Shown piece by piece: positions 30,502-41,657 of a stretch of DNA of 64,000 nucleotides. A program made the position numbers and the translations under genes. The DNA is from Enterobacter cloacae. Its GTDB lineage: Bacteria > Pseudomonadota > Gammaproteobacteria > Enterobacterales > Enterobacteriaceae. The notes beneath the pieces were generated by a model. It made no database searches. It was not told the DNA's origin and worked only from the letters and a program-made list of their open reading frames with translations. How positions within the stretch are numbered: the first letter of the stretch is position 1; each line of letters opens with the position of its first letter. The DNA is taken from the NCBI RefSeq assembly GCF_011078175.1, contig NZ_JAALCJ010000007.1, positions 62,001 through 126,000 of the forward strand, read 5' to 3'.

Positions 30502-31986
30502 ATGCTCAGCTCCACCTCGCTTTATGCGGCAATTGATCTCGGTTCGAATAGTTTTCATATGCTGGTTGTGCGCGAGGTGGCGGGAAGCATACAAACGCTG
30601 ACACGCATTAAGCGCAAGGTCCGCCTCGCGGCGGGCCTGAGCAGCGATAATCACCTCTCCCCTGAAGCCATGGAACGTGGCTGGCAGTGTCTGCGTCTGT
30701 TTGCAGAACGTTTGCAGGATATCCCGCTCAGTCAAATTCGCGTTGTTGCCACGGCGACCCTTCGTCTGGCGGTAAACGCTGGCGATTTCATTGCCAAAGC
30801 ACAGGAAATTCTGGGCTGTACGGTGCAGGTCATCAGCGGTGAAGAAGAAGCGCGACTGATTTATCAGGGTGTTGCGCACACGACCGGTGGCGACGATCGC
30901 CGTCTGGTGGTAGACATTGGTGGTGCCAGTACAGAGCTGGTCACGGGCACAGGCGCACAGGCGACGTCCCTCTTCAGCCTGTCGATGGGCTGCGTGACCT
31001 GGCTGGAACGCTATTTTACCGATCGAAACCTCGCCAAAGAGAATTTTGACGAGGCGGAAAACGCGGCGCGTGAGGTTCTGCGCCCGGTTATGGACGAACT
31101 GCGCTATCACGGCTGGAAAGTGTGCGTCGGCGCATCCGGAACCGTTCAGGCGTTACAGGAAATCATGATGGCACAGGGGATGGACGAGCGGATCACGCTT
31201 GCCAAACTCCAGCAGCTTAAACAGCGCGCCATCCAGTGTGGTCGTCTGGAAGAGCTTGAAATAGAAGGCCTGACGCTCGAACGTGCGCTGGTTTTCCCAA
31301 GTGGACTCGCCATTTTAATCGCCATTTTTACTGAACTGAATATCCAGTGTATGACCCTCGCAGGCGGTGCGCTGCGTGAAGGTCTGGTCTACGGAATGCT
31401 GCACCAGTCGGTCGATCAGGACATTCGTAGCCGTACGCTGCGTAACGTTCAGCGCCGCTTTATTGTTGATACCGACCAGGCGCACAGAGTGAGTCAACTG
31501 GCGTCACTGTTTGCCGATCAGGTCAAAAAAAGCTGGGATATTGAGCCGTTAAGCCGCGATCTGTTGCTAAGCGCCTGTGCGCTACATGAAATTGGTCTCA
31601 GCGTGGAGTACAAGCAGGCACCGCTGCACGCAGCCTGGCTGGTACGTAATCTCGATTTGCCGGGCTATACGCCCGCGCAGAAGAAGCTGCTGGCTACCCT
31701 GTTGCTGAACCAGACCAACGCCGTCGATCTCTCTTCGCTTCATCAGCAGAACGCTGTGCCGCCGCGCGTGGCGGAGCATCTGTGCCGTCTGCTTCGGCTG
31801 GCGATCCTGTTTGCCAGCCGGCGACGTGATGATTTGCTGCCAGCCATTACGCTGGCGGCAGACAACGAGAAACTGACGCTGACGCTGCCGGATAACTGGC
31901 TTGAGGATCATCCGCTTGGAGCGGAATTGATTGAGCAGGAGTACCAGTGGCAGAGCTATGTGCACTGGGCGCTTGAGGTGAAGTGA
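30502..31986 (+). CDS. gppA: Guanosine-5'-triphosphate,3'-diphosphate pyrophosphatase GppA
   Basis: Converts pppGpp to ppGpp in the stringent response and can hydrolyse polyphosphate. The 494-residue protein has the ASKHA-fold phosphate loop [14 protein letters not shown] at about residues 9-22 and the second motif [11 protein letters not shown] around 136-146. A C-terminal HD-like helical domain follows (about 310-494). Length equals E. coli. It is cotranscribed with rhlB (six-base gap). Confidence 0.96.
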   Translation: MLSSTSLYAAIDLGSNSFHMLVVREVAGSIQTLTRIKRKVRLAAGLSSDNHLSPEAMERGWQCLRLFAERLQDIPLSQIRVVATATLRLAVNAGDFIAKAQEILGCTVQVISGEEEARLIYQGVAHTTGGDDRRLVVDIGGASTELVTGTGAQATSLFSLSMGCVTWLERYFTDRNLAKENFDEAENAAREVLRPVMDELRYHGWKVCVGASGTVQALQEIMMAQGMDERITLAKLQQLKQRAIQCGRLEELEIEGLTLERALVFPSGLAILIAIFTELNIQCMTLAGGALREGLVYGMLHQSVDQDIRSRTLRNVQRRFIVDTDQAHRVSQLASLFADQVKKSWDIEPLSRDLLLSACALHEIGLSVEYKQAPLHAAWLVRNLDLPGYTPAQKKLLATLLLNQTNAVDLSSLHQQNAVPPRVAEHLCRLLRLAILFASRRRDDLLPAITLAADNEKLTLTLPDNWLEDHPLGAELIEQEYQWQSYVHWALEVK

Positions 31987-31998
31987 CCCTTTAAAGCG

Positions 31999-32031
31999 TG
32001 CCGGGAGGCAGCTTCGCCTTACCCGGCCTGC
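31999..32031. repeat. Single REP element between gppA and rep
   Basis: GC-rich palindrome GTGCCGGGAGGCAGCTTCGC followed by CTTACCCGGCCTG, located between the convergent genes gppA and rep. It resembles one unit of the pair at 4968-5047. Confidence 0.7.
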
Positions 32032-32041
32032 AAACAAATAG

Positions 32042-34066
32042 TTATCCCTTCGCTTTGGCTTTTGCCAGCATCGCGCGAATGTTTGCCACGTTTGCCTGAC
32101 CTTTATGCATACGCTCTTCAGCGGTAATGGCTTTACGCTCCTGCTCCCAGATTAGATCGTCCTGTGGCAACTCCAGCAGAAAACGGCTCGGCTCCGGGCG
32201 CACCAGCTCACCATACTGGCGTCGCTCTTTGCACAGCGTAAACGTCAGCTCTTTCTGCGCACGGGTGATCCCCACGTAGGCCAGACGGCGTTCTTCGTCG
32301 ACGTTATCTTCATCAATGCTGCTCTGGTGCGGCAATAGGCCCTCTTCCATCCCCACCAGATAGACATATGGGAACTCCAGACCTTTCGAGGCATGTAACG
32401 TCATCAGCTGAACCTGATCGGCCTCTTCTTCGCTTTCGCCGCGCTCCATCATATCGCGTAGCGTGAAGCGGGTGACCACCTGCGTCAGGGTCATGGGCTC
32501 GTCAATCTCAGAACCTTCAAGCATTTCGGTCATCCAGCTGAAAAGCTGGTTAACGTTTTTCATGCGCATCTCTGCCGCTTTCGGGCTGGCAGAGGTTTCA
32601 TACAGCCATGATTCATAATCAATGCCGTGGATCAGATCGCGTACTGCCGCCACAGGCTCGCGCTCAGCCAGACGCTGCACCTCACTCAGCCAGTGGGTAA
32701 AGCGGGTTAAGGCGTCATAGCCGCGCCCGGTCAGAGTCTGGTTCAGCCCCATATCGAAGCTGGCGCTGAACAGGCTTTTATTGCGGGTCATCGCCCATTC
32801 GCCCAGCTTTTGCAGCGTCGCAGAGCCAATCTCGCGTTTCGGTGTATTCACGATGCGCAGGAAAGCGCTGTCGTCATCCGGATTGGTCAGCACGCGCAGA
32901 TAGGCCAGCAGATCCTTAATTTCCGGACGCGAAAAGAACGACGTACCGCCGGAAATTTTGTAGGGAATACGGTTCTGCATGAGCATCTTTTCAAAGACGC
33001 GCGACTGGTGATTACCGCGATAAAGGATCGCGTAATCCTTGTATTCGGTTTTGTTGACGAAGTGATGGGCAATCAGCTCACCCGTTACGCGCTCTGCTTC
33101 GTGCTCTTCGTTGTTGGCGCTGAGTACTTTCAGCTCGGTACCGTAACCCAGTTCAGAGAACAGACGCTTCTCAAAAACGTGCGGGTTATTGGCAATCAAA
33201 ATGTTCGCTGCCTTCAGGATGCGCCCGGAAGAACGATAGTTCTGCTCCAGTTTAATCACCTGCAACGCCGGGAAGTCTTTGCTCAGCAGCACCAGGTTTT
33301 GCGGACGTGCGCCGCGCCAGGAGTAAATGGACTGATCGTCATCGCCAACGACGGTAAAGCGCGCACGCTGCCCGACCAGCAGCTTTACCAGCTCATACTG
33401 GCTGGTGTTGGTATCCTGGTATTCATCCACCAGCAGGTAGCGAATTTTGTTCTGCCAGCGCTCGCGCACCTCTTCATTCCGCTGAAGCAGCAGCGTCGGC
33501 AGCAGGATCAGGTCGTCGAAATCCAGTACGTTGCAGGCTTTCATGTGCGCATCGTACAGACCGTAGCAGTGGGCAAAGATACGATCGCGCTCGCCTTTGG
33601 CACTCGCCGCTGCCTGGGCCGGCGTCATGAGATCGTTTTTCCAGTTCGAGATCGTCGAGATCAGCTGTTGCAACAGCACTTTGTCATCTTCGATCAGCCC
33701 TTCCGTCAGCTCTTTAAGCAACGCCACCTGGTCGGTGTCATCGAAGAGCGAAAAGTTGGACTTCATGCCCAGCGCCGCGTATTCACGCTTAATGATATCC
33801 AGGCCCAGCGTGTGGAAAGTGGAGATCATCAGCCCGCGCGCCTCTTTACGGCCCAGGGTCTGGCCGACGCGCTCTTTCATCTCACGCGCCGCTTTGTTGG
33901 TAAAGGTGACTGCCGCGATATGGCGCGCCTGGTAGCCACAACCCCGAATGAGGTGGGCAATTTTGTTGGTGATCACGCGTGTTTTACCGGATCCCGCTCC
34001 CGCCAGCACCAGGCAGGGTCCGGTGACGAATTCGACAGCTTGTTGTTGTCCGGGGTTTAAACGCAT
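32042..34066 (-). CDS. rep: ATP-dependent DNA helicase Rep
   Basis: Superfamily 1A 3'-5' helicase that moves with the replisome through DnaB and clears proteins from the template. The 674-residue protein has Walker A AGAGSGKT at 22-29, the DEYQDTN motif II near 213, [13 protein letters not shown], and motif [12 protein letters not shown] near 600. Length and ends match E. coli (673). Convergent with gppA across a REP element; divergent from ppiC with 85 bases between starts. Its paralogue UvrD is at the left edge. Confidence 0.97.
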   Translation of the reverse strand: MRLNPGQQQAVEFVTGPCLVLAGAGSGKTRVITNKIAHLIRGCGYQARHIAAVTFTNKAAREMKERVGQTLGRKEARGLMISTFHTLGLDIIKREYAALGMKSNFSLFDDTDQVALLKELTEGLIEDDKVLLQQLISTISNWKNDLMTPAQAAASAKGERDRIFAHCYGLYDAHMKACNVLDFDDLILLPTLLLQRNEEVRERWQNKIRYLLVDEYQDTNTSQYELVKLLVGQRARFTVVGDDDQSIYSWRGARPQNLVLLSKDFPALQVIKLEQNYRSSGRILKAANILIANNPHVFEKRLFSELGYGTELKVLSANNEEHEAERVTGELIAHHFVNKTEYKDYAILYRGNHQSRVFEKMLMQNRIPYKISGGTSFFSRPEIKDLLAYLRVLTNPDDDSAFLRIVNTPKREIGSATLQKLGEWAMTRNKSLFSASFDMGLNQTLTGRGYDALTRFTHWLSEVQRLAEREPVAAVRDLIHGIDYESWLYETSASPKAAEMRMKNVNQLFSWMTEMLEGSEIDEPMTLTQVVTRFTLRDMMERGESEEEADQVQLMTLHASKGLEFPYVYLVGMEEGLLPHQSSIDEDNVDEERRLAYVGITRAQKELTFTLCKERRQYGELVRPEPSRFLLELPQDDLIWEQERKAITAEERMHKGQANVANIRAMLAKAKAKG

Positions 34067-34133
34067 AAATGATCGCTCAATGAAAGTCGGGAGAGGAGGA
34101 AAAACGCGTGGTAGTATACCGATCGTAAACTAG

Positions 34134-34433
<300 letters not shown>

Positions 34434-34435
34434 TC

Positions 34436-34469
34436 AAAAGCCCGGTGCATTGACTCACCGGGCTTTTTT
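34436..34469. terminator. Shared terminator between ppiC and cysE
   Basis: Stem AGCCCGGTG/CACCGGGCT with an eight-base loop. A T run follows on the plus strand and A residues lie on the other flank, so it can act in both directions for the convergent genes. It marks the synteny breakpoint relative to E. coli. Confidence 0.88.
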
Positions 34470-34487
34470 ATTTAAATGGGTCTGCGT

Positions 34488-35309
34488 TCAGATGCCGTCG
34501 CCGAATTCGAAGGTGTGGTGAATACCGTTGAAATGCTGATCCATATCCATCGACGGTTTATCGCTGTCTGGCTTACCGACGATGCGCGCCGGGACGCCAG
34601 CAGCGGTGGTGTGCGGCGGTACAGGCTGGAGGACAACCGACCCCGCGCCAATCTTCGCGCCACGCCCAACTTCGATATTGCCAAGGATTTTGGCACCCGC
34701 GCCAATCATGACCCCTTCGCGAATTTTCGGATGGCGATCGCCGCTGGTTTTACCGGTACCGCCCAGCGTAACGGATTGCAGGATCGACACATCATCTTCG
34801 ATCACCGCCGTCTCACCGACGACAATGCCAGTGGCATGATCGAGCATGATCCCGCGGCCAATTTTCGCCGCCGGGTGAATATCGACCTGGAAGGACACGG
34901 AAACCTGGTTTTGCAGGAAGATGGCCAGCGCGCGGCGTCCCTCATTCCATAACCAGTGACCGATGCGGTACGCCTGTAAAGCGTGGAAACCTTTAAGATA
35001 CAGCAGCGGCGTAGAGTATTTATCCACCGCCGGGTCACGGGTGCGCACTGCCTGAATATCGCAGGCGGCAGAAGCAATCATTTCCGGATCGGCGGCGTAG
35101 GCCTCTTCCACCACCTCGCGAATGGCGATAGCAGGCATGATAGGGGAAGCCAGTTTATTGGCGAGCATATAGCTCAGGGCGCTGCCGAGATTTTCGTGCT
35201 TGAGTAGCGTCGCGTGATAGAAACTGGCCAGCATAGGCTCACAGTCGGCCAAAGCTCGGGCTTCGGCTTTAATATTATTCCAGACGATATCCAGTTCTTC
35301 ACACGGCAT
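34488..35309 (-). CDS. cysE: Serine acetyltransferase CysE
   Basis: Acetylates serine with acetyl-CoA in the first committed step of cysteine synthesis; feedback inhibited by cysteine. The 273-residue protein has an N-terminal helical domain, then a left-handed beta-helix of hexapeptide repeats (about 140-240). These include the catalytic DHATGIVVGETA segment and GGDRHPKI-type loop (here TSGDRHPKI). The C-terminal GDGI tail that docks into CysK is intact. The start at 35309 (MPCEELDIVWNN) matches the family; an ATG 18 codons upstream extends past it. Last gene of grxC-secB-gpsA-cysE. Confidence 0.96.
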   Translation of the reverse strand: MPCEELDIVWNNIKAEARALADCEPMLASFYHATLLKHENLGSALSYMLANKLASPIMPAIAIREVVEEAYAADPEMIASAACDIQAVRTRDPAVDKYSTPLLYLKGFHALQAYRIGHWLWNEGRRALAIFLQNQVSVSFQVDIHPAAKIGRGIMLDHATGIVVGETAVIEDDVSILQSVTLGGTGKTSGDRHPKIREGVMIGAGAKILGNIEVGRGAKIGAGSVVLQPVPPHTTAAGVPARIVGKPDSDKPSMDMDQHFNGIHHTFEFGDGI

Positions 35310-35384
35310 TGCTTGCTCCAGACGATAGTTAATGACCAGCCAGTTCTGCGCTGGCTGGGTCATTCAGGTGACGATACTTCCCGG

Positions 35385-36404
35385 CTAATTGCTGCTGCGC
35401 TCGTCCTTGCGCGCACGACCTAATAAGGTCAATGCTGCCTCGCGCGCATTTTTTCCGCAATACAATACCTGATAAATTTCCTCGGTTATTGGCATTTCGA
35501 CACCGAAACGATGCGCCAATTCGCGAACTTCTTTGGTATTGCGATAGCCTTCAACCACCTGACCAATCTTCTCCTGCGCGCTTTTTACATCGCTACCCTG
35601 TCCGAGCATCATGCCAAAGCGGCGGTTACGCGACTGGTTGTCGGTACAGGTAAGCACCAGATCGCCCAGCCCAGCCATTCCCATAAAGGTGGCCGGATCG
35701 GCGCCCAGCGCTTCGCCCAGGCGGGACATTTCAGTCAGGCCCCTGGTGATCAACGCTGTACGCGCATTCGCTCCAAAACCGATGCCATCAGACATCCCGG
35801 CCCCGATGGCAATGACATTCTTCACTGCACCGCCCAGCTGTACGCCGATAAAATCAGGATTGCTGTACACACGGAAGCTTTTGCCGCAGTGCAGCAGTTG
35901 CTGAAGATCGTCGGAAAATGCCTGGTCAGTGGACGCCAGCGAGATCGCCGTCGGCAAACCCGCAGCCAGCTCTTTGGCAAAGGTCGGCCCGGAGATCACC
36001 GCCAGCGGGATCTCCGTTCCCAGCGCTTCGCGGGCAACGTCCTGCAACAGACGTCCTGTTTCCGCTTCCAGTCCCTTCGTCGCCCACACAATACGCGCAT
36101 CCGCACGCATCAGCGGCTTAATCTGACGCAAAACTTCGCCAAACACATGGCTCGGCACCACAATCAGAATATTGCGGCTGGCCGCCAGCGCGGTCGCGAG
36201 GTCGCTTTCCAGATAGAGAGAATCAGGGAACGGAACGTCCGGGAGAAACGCCACGTTGCAGCGGTCGTGTTGCAACGTCGCGATATGTTTTGGATCGTGG
36301 CCCCACAGGACCACGTCGTGACCATTTCTTGCCAGCGTGATGGCAAGAGCGGTGCCGTAAGAGCCGGCACCGATCACAGTCATTGACGCATTAACAGTGC
36401 TCAT
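35385..36404 (-). CDS. gpsA: Glycerol-3-phosphate dehydrogenase [NAD(P)+]
   Basis: Reduces dihydroxyacetone phosphate to sn-glycerol 3-phosphate for phospholipid synthesis. The 339-residue protein has an N-terminal Rossmann motif [10 protein letters not shown] (12-21), the VIGAGSYG start typical of the family, the catalytic lysine in [13 protein letters not shown], and a helical C-terminal domain. Its start overlaps the secB stop by one base, so it is coupled to secB. Confidence 0.97.
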   Translation of the reverse strand: MSTVNASMTVIGAGSYGTALAITLARNGHDVVLWGHDPKHIATLQHDRCNVAFLPDVPFPDSLYLESDLATALAASRNILIVVPSHVFGEVLRQIKPLMRADARIVWATKGLEAETGRLLQDVAREALGTEIPLAVISGPTFAKELAAGLPTAISLASTDQAFSDDLQQLLHCGKSFRVYSNPDFIGVQLGGAVKNVIAIGAGMSDGIGFGANARTALITRGLTEMSRLGEALGADPATFMGMAGLGDLVLTCTDNQSRNRRFGMMLGQGSDVKSAQEKIGQVVEGYRNTKEVRELAHRFGVEMPITEEIYQVLYCGKNAREAALTLLGRARKDERSSN

Positions 36405-36871
36405 CAGGCATCCTGATGTTGTTCGGCACCTTCGCCAGCCTGCTGCTGTAAATAGTTCATGAACAGCGCATCAAAGTTGACTGGCGCAAGGTTCAGTTGC
36501 GGGAATGTACCGCGAGAAACCAGGCTGGTGATGCATTCACGCGCATACGGGAACAGGATGTTCGGGCAGTATGCACCCAGGCAATGCGCCATCTGGTTGC
36601 CTTCGATGCCGCCGATGGAGAAGATACCGCCCTGCTGTACTTCGCACAGGAATGCAGTTTCTTCGCCCAGAGAGGCGGTCACGGTGACACGCAGTACGAC
36701 TTCATACACGTCATCCGCCAGCTGGGTGGATGCGGTATCCAGATCAAGTTTAACCTCTGGCTGCCAGTCTTTCTGGAAAACATGCGGCGCGTTTGGCGCT
36801 TCGAAAGAGACATCCTTGGTGTAGATGCGCTGGATCTGGAAAGTCATTTCGGTGTTGTTTTGTTCTGACAT
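36404..36871 (-). CDS. secB: Protein-export chaperone SecB
   Basis: Tetrameric cytosolic chaperone that keeps precursors unfolded and hands them to SecA. The 155-residue protein shows the conserved [19 protein letters not shown] segment (about 10-28, quoted in part) and the [16 protein letters not shown] region near 95-110. The helical Gln/Ala-rich C-terminus binds SecA. It sits between grxC and gpsA as in E. coli. Confidence 0.97.
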   Translation of the reverse strand: MSEQNNTEMTFQIQRIYTKDVSFEAPNAPHVFQKDWQPEVKLDLDTASTQLADDVYEVVLRVTVTASLGEETAFLCEVQQGGIFSIGGIEGNQMAHCLGAYCPNILFPYARECITSLVSRGTFPQLNLAPVNFDALFMNYLQQQAGEGAEQHQDA

Positions 36872-36902
36872 GGAAAAACCCTTTTTAATTGTCCTAAAGT
36901 CT

Positions 36903-37154
36903 CTAGCTCAGCAGCGGATCGAGTCCACCGCGGGCGTCGAGCGCATACAAGTCATCACAGCCGCCAATGTGCTGCGCATCAATAAAAATCTGTGGAACCG
37001 TTGTGCGACCACTGCGTTGGATCATCTCTTCGCGTTTAATCGCGTCACCATCGATAGGCAGTTCCTTGAACGTTACGCCTTTGCTGGACAGCAGCGCTTT
37101 CGCTCGGTGGCAGAACGGACACGTTGCTTTGGTGTAGATCTCAATATTGGCCAT
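36903..37154 (-). CDS. grxC: Glutaredoxin 3
   Basis: Glutathione-dependent disulfide reductase of 83 residues. The active site is CPFC (Cys12 and Cys15), where E. coli GrxC has CPYC, a conservative change. TVPQIFI and GGCDDL glutathione-binding segments follow. Two adjacent ATG codons are possible; the second (37154) gives the family N-terminus MANIEIYTK. It lies 31 bases upstream of secB and 11 bases downstream of yibN. Confidence 0.96.
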   Translation of the reverse strand: MANIEIYTKATCPFCHRAKALLSSKGVTFKELPIDGDAIKREEMIQRSGRTTVPQIFIDAQHIGGCDDLYALDARGGLDPLLS

Positions 37155-37165
37155 CACTTAACTCC

Positions 37166-37597
37166 TTATTTGCCGCGCACTAAAGGAAGATTCTCCCCGC
37201 TCCAGCCGGAGATGCCTTCTTTCAGCACCGTTACGTTTTCAAAGCCTGCTTTATGCAGTGCGTTGGCAGATTCCTGCGCCTGCATGCCAGTGCCGTCAAC
37301 AACGATAATCGGCTGGGCTTTATGCTTCTCCAGCTCACCAATGTTGTTCGCTTTGATTTCCGCTGGCAGCAGGTTGATAGCACCTGCAATGTGGCCCTTG
37401 CGGAAATCGTCGCGCTGACGCAGATCAACCACAACGGCGTCCTCTTTGTTGATCAGACGTGTCGCTTCACCGCGGGTGATCACCTTAATTTTAGACGTCA
37501 GTCCCTTAAATGTGGTGAACAGTACAGCGACCAGCAGGCCAATCCACGCGATGCTCAGAACCGGGTGGCGGCTAACGAATTGCATAATTTCTTGCAT
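37166..37597 (-). CDS. yibN: Rhodanese-domain membrane protein YibN
   Basis: A 143-residue protein with one N-terminal membrane span (about residues 10-30) and a rhodanese domain facing the cytosol (about 40-140). The position of the active-site loop reads [13 protein letters not shown] and has no Cys, so sulfur transfer by the usual mechanism is unlikely; E. coli has a Cys near this point (SGMQCQEPA). E. coli YibN has been linked to the Sec/YidC insertion machinery. The start at 37597 matches the E. coli N-terminus MQEIMQFV. Confidence 0.92.
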   Translation of the reverse strand: MQEIMQFVSRHPVLSIAWIGLLVAVLFTTFKGLTSKIKVITRGEATRLINKEDAVVVDLRQRDDFRKGHIAGAINLLPAEIKANNIGELEKHKAQPIIVVDGTGMQAQESANALHKAGFENVTVLKEGISGWSGENLPLVRGK

Positions 37598-37845
37598 GGG
37601 GGGTAACAACTCCCGACTAAGTGATTAAAAAAACCAGGACAGGAGTATACCTGTGCGCTGTGGCAAATACAGCCAGCGACATAAAGCTAATCTATTTTCT
37701 GCGGCATGCCACGAAAAAAAAGCCTCAAAATGGCCCGAGAACGGCCTTGCCTCCACGCTTTCTTTGATCTTCTGCGGCTATTTTATCGATTCAGCTGTAG
37801 TAAAATTACGCAAATTTTTTGTCTCTTGAGCATGAGGTTGTCGCA

Positions 37846-39390
37846 ATGTCGGTTTCTAAAAAACCTATGGTACTGGTGATTCTTGATGGCTATGGCTATC
37901 GCGAAGATCAACAGGATAACGCCATTTTCAACGCCAAAACCCCGGTGATGGACGCGCTTTGGGCAAAACGTCCCCACACTCTGATTGATGCGTCTGGCCT
38001 GGAAGTGGGTCTGCCGGATCGTCAGATGGGCAACTCTGAAGTGGGTCACGTAAACCTGGGCGCGGGCCGTATCGTTTATCAGGACCTGACGCGCCTGGAC
38101 GTTGAAATCAAAGAACGTACATTCTTTGCCAACCCAACGCTCACCGAGGCCGTTGATAAAGCCGTTGCCGCAGGCAAGGCCGTTCACATTATGGGCCTGC
38201 TCTCTGCGGGCGGCGTTCACAGCCACGAAGATCACATCATGGCGATGGTAGAACTGGCCGCCGAGCGTGGTGCAGAAAAAATCTATCTGCACGCCTTCCT
38301 GGATGGTCGCGATACGCCGCCACGCAGCGCAAAAGGTTCTCTGGAAGCGTTTGAAGATAAATTTGCCGCACTGGGCAAAGGCCGCGTGGCGTCCATCATT
38401 GGCCGTTATTATGCCATGGACCGCGACAACCGCTGGGACCGCGTTGAGCAAGCCTATGATCTGCTGACCCTGGCAAAAGGCGAGTTCCAGTTCGCGACTG
38501 CCGTTGAAGCTCTGGAAGCGGCTTATGCCCGTGATGAAAACGATGAATTCGTGAAAGCGACCGTGATTCGCGCAGAAGGCCAGGCCGATGCTGCCATGGA
38601 AGATGGCGATGCGCTGATCTTCATGAACTTCCGTGCTGACCGCGCGCGCGAAATCACCCGCGCCTTCGTTAACAGCGATTTCGACGGTTTCGCCCGTAAG
38701 AAAGTGGCGAAGATCGATTTCATCCAGTTGACAGAATATGCAGCGGATATCAAAGCCCCATGCGCTTATCCACCCGCTTCCCTGGAAAATACTTTCGGCG
38801 AATGGATGGCGAAAAATGATAAGACCCAGCTGCGCATCTCCGAAACTGAAAAGTATGCGCACGTGACCTTCTTCTTTAACGGTGGCGTAGAAGATCCGTT
38901 TAAAGGCGAAGACCGTATCCTGATTAACTCACCGAAAGTCGCCACTTACGATCTCCAGCCAGAAATGAGCTCTGCGGAGCTGACCGAAAAACTGGTGGCC
39001 GCGATCGAAAGCGGTAAATATGACACCATCATCTGTAACTATCCAAATGGCGACATGGTGGGTCACACCGGCGTGATGGAAGCAGCCGTTAAAGCGGTTG
39101 AAGCGCTGGACCACTGCGTAGATCGGGTTGCGAAAGCCGTTGAATCCGTGGGAGGCCAGCTGCTGATCACCGCCGACCACGGTAACGCAGAACAGATGCG
39201 TGACCCGGCAACCGGTCAGGCGCATACCGCTCATACCAACCTGCCTGTTCCACTGATTTATGTGGGTGATAAATCAGTGAAAGCAGTAGAAGGCGGCAAG
39301 CTTTCCGACATCGCGCCAACCATGTTGTCGCTAATGGGTATGGAAATCCCTGAAGAGATGACTGGCAAGCCGCTGTTCATCGTGGAATAA
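37846..39390 (+). CDS. gpmI: 2,3-bisphosphoglycerate-independent phosphoglycerate mutase
   Basis: Manganese-dependent interconversion of 3- and 2-phosphoglycerate in glycolysis. The 514-residue protein belongs to the alkaline phosphatase superfamily. The nucleophile Ser64 lies in [10 protein letters not shown], metal ligands in LVILDGYG at the start and in [10 protein letters not shown] near 440, and the substrate loop [11 protein letters not shown] near 120. The start at 37846 ([15 protein letters not shown]) has a GAGG ribosome site. It begins the gpmI-envC-yibQ operon. The 248-base upstream gap back to yibN carries only divergent promoter regions that I could not resolve. Confidence 0.97.
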   Translation: MSVSKKPMVLVILDGYGYREDQQDNAIFNAKTPVMDALWAKRPHTLIDASGLEVGLPDRQMGNSEVGHVNLGAGRIVYQDLTRLDVEIKERTFFANPTLTEAVDKAVAAGKAVHIMGLLSAGGVHSHEDHIMAMVELAAERGAEKIYLHAFLDGRDTPPRSAKGSLEAFEDKFAALGKGRVASIIGRYYAMDRDNRWDRVEQAYDLLTLAKGEFQFATAVEALEAAYARDENDEFVKATVIRAEGQADAAMEDGDALIFMNFRADRAREITRAFVNSDFDGFARKKVAKIDFIQLTEYAADIKAPCAYPPASLENTFGEWMAKNDKTQLRISETEKYAHVTFFFNGGVEDPFKGEDRILINSPKVATYDLQPEMSSAELTEKLVAAIESGKYDTIICNYPNGDMVGHTGVMEAAVKAVEALDHCVDRVAKAVESVGGQLLITADHGNAEQMRDPATGQAHTAHTNLPVPLIYVGDKSVKAVEGGKLSDIAPTMLSLMGMEIPEEMTGKPLFIVE

Positions 39391-39399
39391 TCGCTCCCC

Positions 39400-40683
39400 A
39401 TGAGGGGAAAGGCGATTTTTTCAATCACATGGGTCGTGAAACCGCTTCGGTTATCAGTCAGACCTCTGCTTTGCGCCAGCGCACTCAGCGCTGGCGTATT
39501 GCTGTGCGCCGCATCCGCCCATGCAGATGACCGCGATCAGCTTAAATCCATTCAGGCCGATATCGCCGCCAAAGAGCGTGCGGTACGTCAACAGCAACAG
39601 CAGCGCGCCACCCTGCTAGCCCAGCTTAAAAAGCAGGAAGAGGCTATCTCCGCCGCCGCGCGTAAGCTGCGTGAAACCCAAAACACCCTTGCCCAGCTCA
39701 ATAAGCAAATCGATGAAATGAACGCGTCGATTGCGAAACTGGAGCGTCAGCGCGACGCGCAGGAGCGCAACCTCGCGGCACAGCTTGATGCTGCTTTCCG
39801 CCAGGGTGAACACACCGGCCTTCAGCTAATCCTCAGCGGTGAAGAGAGCCAGCGTGGCCAGCGTTTGCAAGCCTATTTTGGCTATCTTAACCAGGCCCGT
39901 CAGGAGACCATTGCGCAGCTGAAGCAGACGCGCGAAGAAGTCACCACGCAAAAAGCTGCGCTGGAAGAGAAGCAGAGCCAGCAGCAAACGTTGCTCTACG
40001 ATCAGCAGGCGCAGCAGGAAAAGCTTGAGCAGGCGCGCAATGAGCGTAAGAAGACGCTCGCCGGGCTGGAGTCCTCCATCCAGGCAGGACAAAGCCAGCT
40101 GAGCGAAATGCGCGCCAACGAATCCAGACTACGTAACAGTATTGCCCGGGCGGAAGCCGCGGCCAAAGCGCGCGCCGAAAAAGAAGCGCGCGAAGCGCAG
40201 GCGGTGCGTAATAAGCAGCAGGAAGCCTCCCGGAAAGGCACCACCTACAAACCGACTGAAAATGAACGTTCCCTGATGTCGCGAACCGGCGGCCTCGGTT
40301 CCCCACGCGGTCAGGCATACTGGCCCGTTCGCGGTACGATCCTGCATCGCTATGGCGAACAGTTGCAGGGTGAGCTACGTTGGAAGGGGATCGTGATCGG
40401 TGCGTCTGAAGGTAGCGAAGTGAAAGCCATCGCCGATGGCCGCGTGATCCTGGCCGACTGGCTACAGGGTTATGGGCTCGTGGTGGTGGTTGAACACGGT
40501 AAAGGCGACATGAGTCTTTACGGTTACAACCAGAGCGCGCTGGTCAGCGTCGGCACTCAGGTGCGCGCGGGTCAACCCATTGCCCTTGTGGGCAGCAGTG
40601 GCGGTCAGGGCCGCCCGTCACTCTATTTCGAAATTCGTCGTCAGGGTCAGGCGGTCAATCCACAGCCGTGGTTGGGAAGATAA
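39400..40683 (+). CDS. envC: Murein hydrolase activator EnvC
   Basis: Periplasmic divisome protein that activates the amidases AmiA and AmiB at the septum under FtsEX control. The 427-residue precursor has an N-terminal signal sequence ending around ASAHAD (about residue 42) and long coiled-coil segments rich in Gln, Glu, Lys and Arg (about 45-270). The C-terminal LytM domain is degenerate, with SLYGYNQSALVSVG and SSGGQGRPSLYFEIRR; the zinc-binding HxH is not kept, as expected for EnvC. It lies nine bases after gpmI. Confidence 0.95.
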   Translation: MRGKAIFSITWVVKPLRLSVRPLLCASALSAGVLLCAASAHADDRDQLKSIQADIAAKERAVRQQQQQRATLLAQLKKQEEAISAAARKLRETQNTLAQLNKQIDEMNASIAKLERQRDAQERNLAAQLDAAFRQGEHTGLQLILSGEESQRGQRLQAYFGYLNQARQETIAQLKQTREEVTTQKAALEEKQSQQQTLLYDQQAQQEKLEQARNERKKTLAGLESSIQAGQSQLSEMRANESRLRNSIARAEAAAKARAEKEAREAQAVRNKQQEASRKGTTYKPTENERSLMSRTGGLGSPRGQAYWPVRGTILHRYGEQLQGELRWKGIVIGASEGSEVKAIADGRVILADWLQGYGLVVVVEHGKGDMSLYGYNQSALVSVGTQVRAGQPIALVGSSGGQGRPSLYFEIRRQGQAVNPQPWLGR

Positions 40684-40686
40684 GTT

Positions 40687-41637
40687 TTGCTTCAATTTCG
40701 TCGAAGAGTTTTTTCCGTGGTCAGCGCACTGGCGCTGGCTGCGCCGGTTTATGCAGGCAAACTCGCCATTGTGATTGATGATTTCGGTTATCGACCACAC
40801 TATGAAAATCAGGTGCTGGCGATGCCGTCAGCCATCTCTGTTGCCGTCCTGCCTAATGCACCTCACGCGCATGAAATGGCGACCAAAGCTCACAATAGCG
40901 GCCATCAGGTGCTCATCCATCTGCCGATGGCCCCCCTCAGCAAGCAGCCTCTGGAAAAAGATACCCTGCGCCCGGACATGAGCAGCGACGAGATCGATCG
41001 CATTATTCGCGATGCGTATAATAAAGTGCCGTATGCTGTGGGCCTGAATAACCATATGGGCAGCGCGATGACCTCCAGCCTGTACGGTATGCTGAAGGTG
41101 ATGCAGGCGCTGGAGCGTTACAATCTCTATTTCCTCGACAGCATGACCATTGGCAACAGCCAGGCGATGCGTGCCGCTCAGGGTACGGGGGTGAAGGTCA
41201 TCAAGCGCAAAGTATTCCTGGACGACGTCCAGAACGAAGCGGATATCCGCGTACAGTTCAACCGTGCGGTACAGCTGGCGCGCCGTAACGGTTCGGCAAT
41301 TGCCATCGGGCACCCGCATCCGTCTACCGTTCGCGTTTTGCAGCAAATGTTGCCGGGCTTACCCGCCGATATCACGCTGGTGCGCCCGAGCGATCTGCTC
41401 AACGAACCTCAGGTGGATACCTCTCGTCCGGGTAGTGCGCAACCGCCCGCAACGCAGCCGCGTAACCCGTTCCGCGGCGTGAAGAACTGCACGCTGAAAC
41501 AGCCGCCTGAACCGGTGCATGCCACCCGCTTCTTCACGGTAATCGGCGAAAGCGTAAGCCAGAGTACGCTGGTGCAATACTTCCAGCACCAGTGGCAGGG
41601 CTGGGGAAAAAAATCAGCAGCGAGCCAATCCCAGTGA
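40687..41637 (+). CDS. yibQ: Divergent polysaccharide deacetylase YibQ
   Basis: Periplasmic protein of about 316 residues from the divergent polysaccharide deacetylase family (DUF610). A signal peptide (about residues 1-22, cut near VYAGK) precedes the family start KLAIVIDDFGYRP. The motifs NNHMGSAMT, FLDSMTIG and AIGHPHPSTV are present. A disordered Pro-rich linker (about 240-262) precedes a C-terminal tail. The start appears to be a TTG at 40687, three bases after the envC stop. Enzymatic activity in E. coli is unproven. Confidence 0.9.
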   Translation: MLQFRRRVFSVVSALALAAPVYAGKLAIVIDDFGYRPHYENQVLAMPSAISVAVLPNAPHAHEMATKAHNSGHQVLIHLPMAPLSKQPLEKDTLRPDMSSDEIDRIIRDAYNKVPYAVGLNNHMGSAMTSSLYGMLKVMQALERYNLYFLDSMTIGNSQAMRAAQGTGVKVIKRKVFLDDVQNEADIRVQFNRAVQLARRNGSAIAIGHPHPSTVRVLQQMLPGLPADITLVRPSDLLNEPQVDTSRPGSAQPPATQPRNPFRGVKNCTLKQPPEPVHATRFFTVIGESVSQSTLVQYFQHQWQGWGKKSAASQSQ

Positions 41638-41657
41638 CAGGCGATTAAGGTAGAAAG

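Noticed and set aside
32810-34060. A 416-codon open frame antisense to rep
   Set aside because: It lies wholly opposite the well-conserved rep gene, has low-complexity composition (many His, Gln, Arg) and no ribosome site; it is a by-product of codon bias in a GC-rich gene.
37783-38862. A 359-codon open frame antisense to gpmI
   Set aside because: Same reason: it mirrors a conserved gene on the other strand and has no recognisable domain.
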